Shown: positions 13,453 through 14,048 of the stretch, one piece after another
Position numbering within the stretch: position 1 is the first letter of the stretch
How the letters are laid out: every line of letters starts with the position of its first letter
Assembly: GCA_900549555.1 (NCBI GenBank)
Contig: UROO01000044.1
Coordinates: 1-14,048, forward strand
DNA: 14,048 bases
DNA from: an uncultured Collinsella sp.
Lineage (GTDB): Bacteria > Actinomycetota > Coriobacteriia > Coriobacteriales > Coriobacteriaceae
Reading direction: 5' to 3'
Made by a program: the position numbers and the translations under genes
Notes under the pieces: generated by a model
Seen by the model: only the letters and a program-made list of their open reading frames with translations
What the model was told of the DNA's origin: nothing
Database searches by the model: none

Positions 13453-14048
13453 AATGTGTCAGTATCCAGTGGATGCCGCGGGCCATGCGTAAGTCGGTTT
13501 GGGCAAAGTGATTGCCGGGGTTGAGCTCCAGCGTTGTTGGAATGCCGCGCTCGACGAGCAACGCTTCCATCGCGCGTGTGTCGTCGAGTACATGCCGCAT
13601 CATGCGGTTGGGCGTCTTGGTTTCCTTTTTGCCGAGTGACAGGTAGACGGCTTGCGGGCTGCCGGCAAAAGGGGCCGTGCTGGCACGGTCGACAAAGTCG
13701 GGAAACCATAGCGACCCCGATGCGCTCGCGGCGCGGTCAAAGGCGTCGGTTTGCCAGAGGGACCAGAGTGCGAAGAGGCCCGCGAGCGAGTAACCGGCAA
13801 TGCCGCGCCAGGTGGGCGGCTGAGGAAGCGACGACTCGACCTGGGGGATTATCTGATTCAGCAGCTCATCAAGAAAATCGGCAGCTTGGCCGCCGAAAGG
13901 CTCGGCATCGCGTACGGTCCCGTCGCATGCCCAGGGGCTCAGCTCGCGATTCCAATCGAGCCCGCCAATGGTGACGAGGGCGAATGGCGGACAGTCGAGC
14001 TCTCGGCAACACTTATAAACCTCGCTGCCGTCGCCCACGACCACAGGA
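13451..14048 (-). CDS. alpha/beta-hydrolase esterase (BesA/IroE-like putative esterase), 5' end outside window
   Basis: Partial: the last 198 or so codons are visible and the frame is still open at the right edge. A GTG at 14044 is probably internal. The nucleophile elbow AGYSLAG is present (Ser about 112 residues from the C-terminus), followed by a beta-strand with YLSLGKKE, whose Glu may be the acid, and PGNHF with a likely catalytic His 19 residues from the C-terminus. This pattern fits the COG2819 group, which includes siderophore esterases BesA and IroE as well as esterases of unknown substrate. No siderophore genes are visible, so the substrate is open. The TAA stop overlaps the T-run of the uraA terminator. 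Confidence 0.82.
   Translation of the reverse strand, partial: PVVVGDGSEVYKCCRELDCPPFALVTIGGLDWNRELSPWACDGTVRDAEPFGGQAADFLDELLNQIIPQVESSLPQPPTWRGIAGYSLAGLFALWSLWQTDAFDRAASASGSLWFPDFVDRASTAPFAGSPQAVYLSLGKKETKTPNRMMRHVLDDTRAMEALLVERGIPTTLELNPGNHFAQTDLRMARGIHWILTH

Overview
The window looks like chromosomal DNA of a high-GC, low-complexity-of-spacer actinobacterium of the class Coriobacteriia, most likely Collinsella or a close relative. I base this on the GC-rich codon third positions, strong AGGAGG-type ribosome sites, and protein families recalled from that group; no search was run. No rRNA, tRNA, CRISPR array, phage gene or transposase gene is visible. At least eight genes here end in TAG, so TAG is a working stop codon in this genome.

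Layout. (1) 1-873, minus: a flavodoxin-fold NAD(P)H oxidoreductase followed by an ArsC/Spx-fold protein cut by the window edge. (2) 948-5322, minus: a cyclic-di-GMP signalling cluster of two paralogous GGDEF-PAS-GGDEF proteins. The upstream copy runs on, in the same frame and through one TAG codon, into a third GGDEF-like domain and a complete EAL phosphodiesterase domain. This looks like one gene of 905 sense codons split by an amber codon. (3) 5323-5645: a divergent intergenic region, then a patatin-like lipase (plus) ending at a hairpin shared with the convergent thiamine operon. (4) 6628-8660, minus: a TPP riboswitch with its own intrinsic terminator, then thiM, an MTH1187/YqgV-type thiamine-binding protein and thiE, tightly packed. 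This is a thiazole-salvage operon; the pyrimidine branch (ThiD) is not here. (5) 8688-8789: a mirrored repeat element between thiM and the next gene, with a candidate -10 box just outside each arm. (6) 8828-10643, plus: a HAD phosphatase and a LysR-type regulator in one transcription unit. (7) 10644-13389, plus: an operator-rich spacer, a MetE C-terminal-like methyltransferase, and a UraA-type uracil permease. (8) 13415-14048: a shared terminator and a convergent BesA/IroE-like esterase, cut by the right edge.

The most unusual items are the amber-split diguanylate cyclase/phosphodiesterase next to its EAL-less paralogue, the mirrored repeat that appears to supply promoters on both sides, the two palindromes between lysR and the MetE-like gene, and the ArsC-like protein with serine where the family has its redox cysteine.
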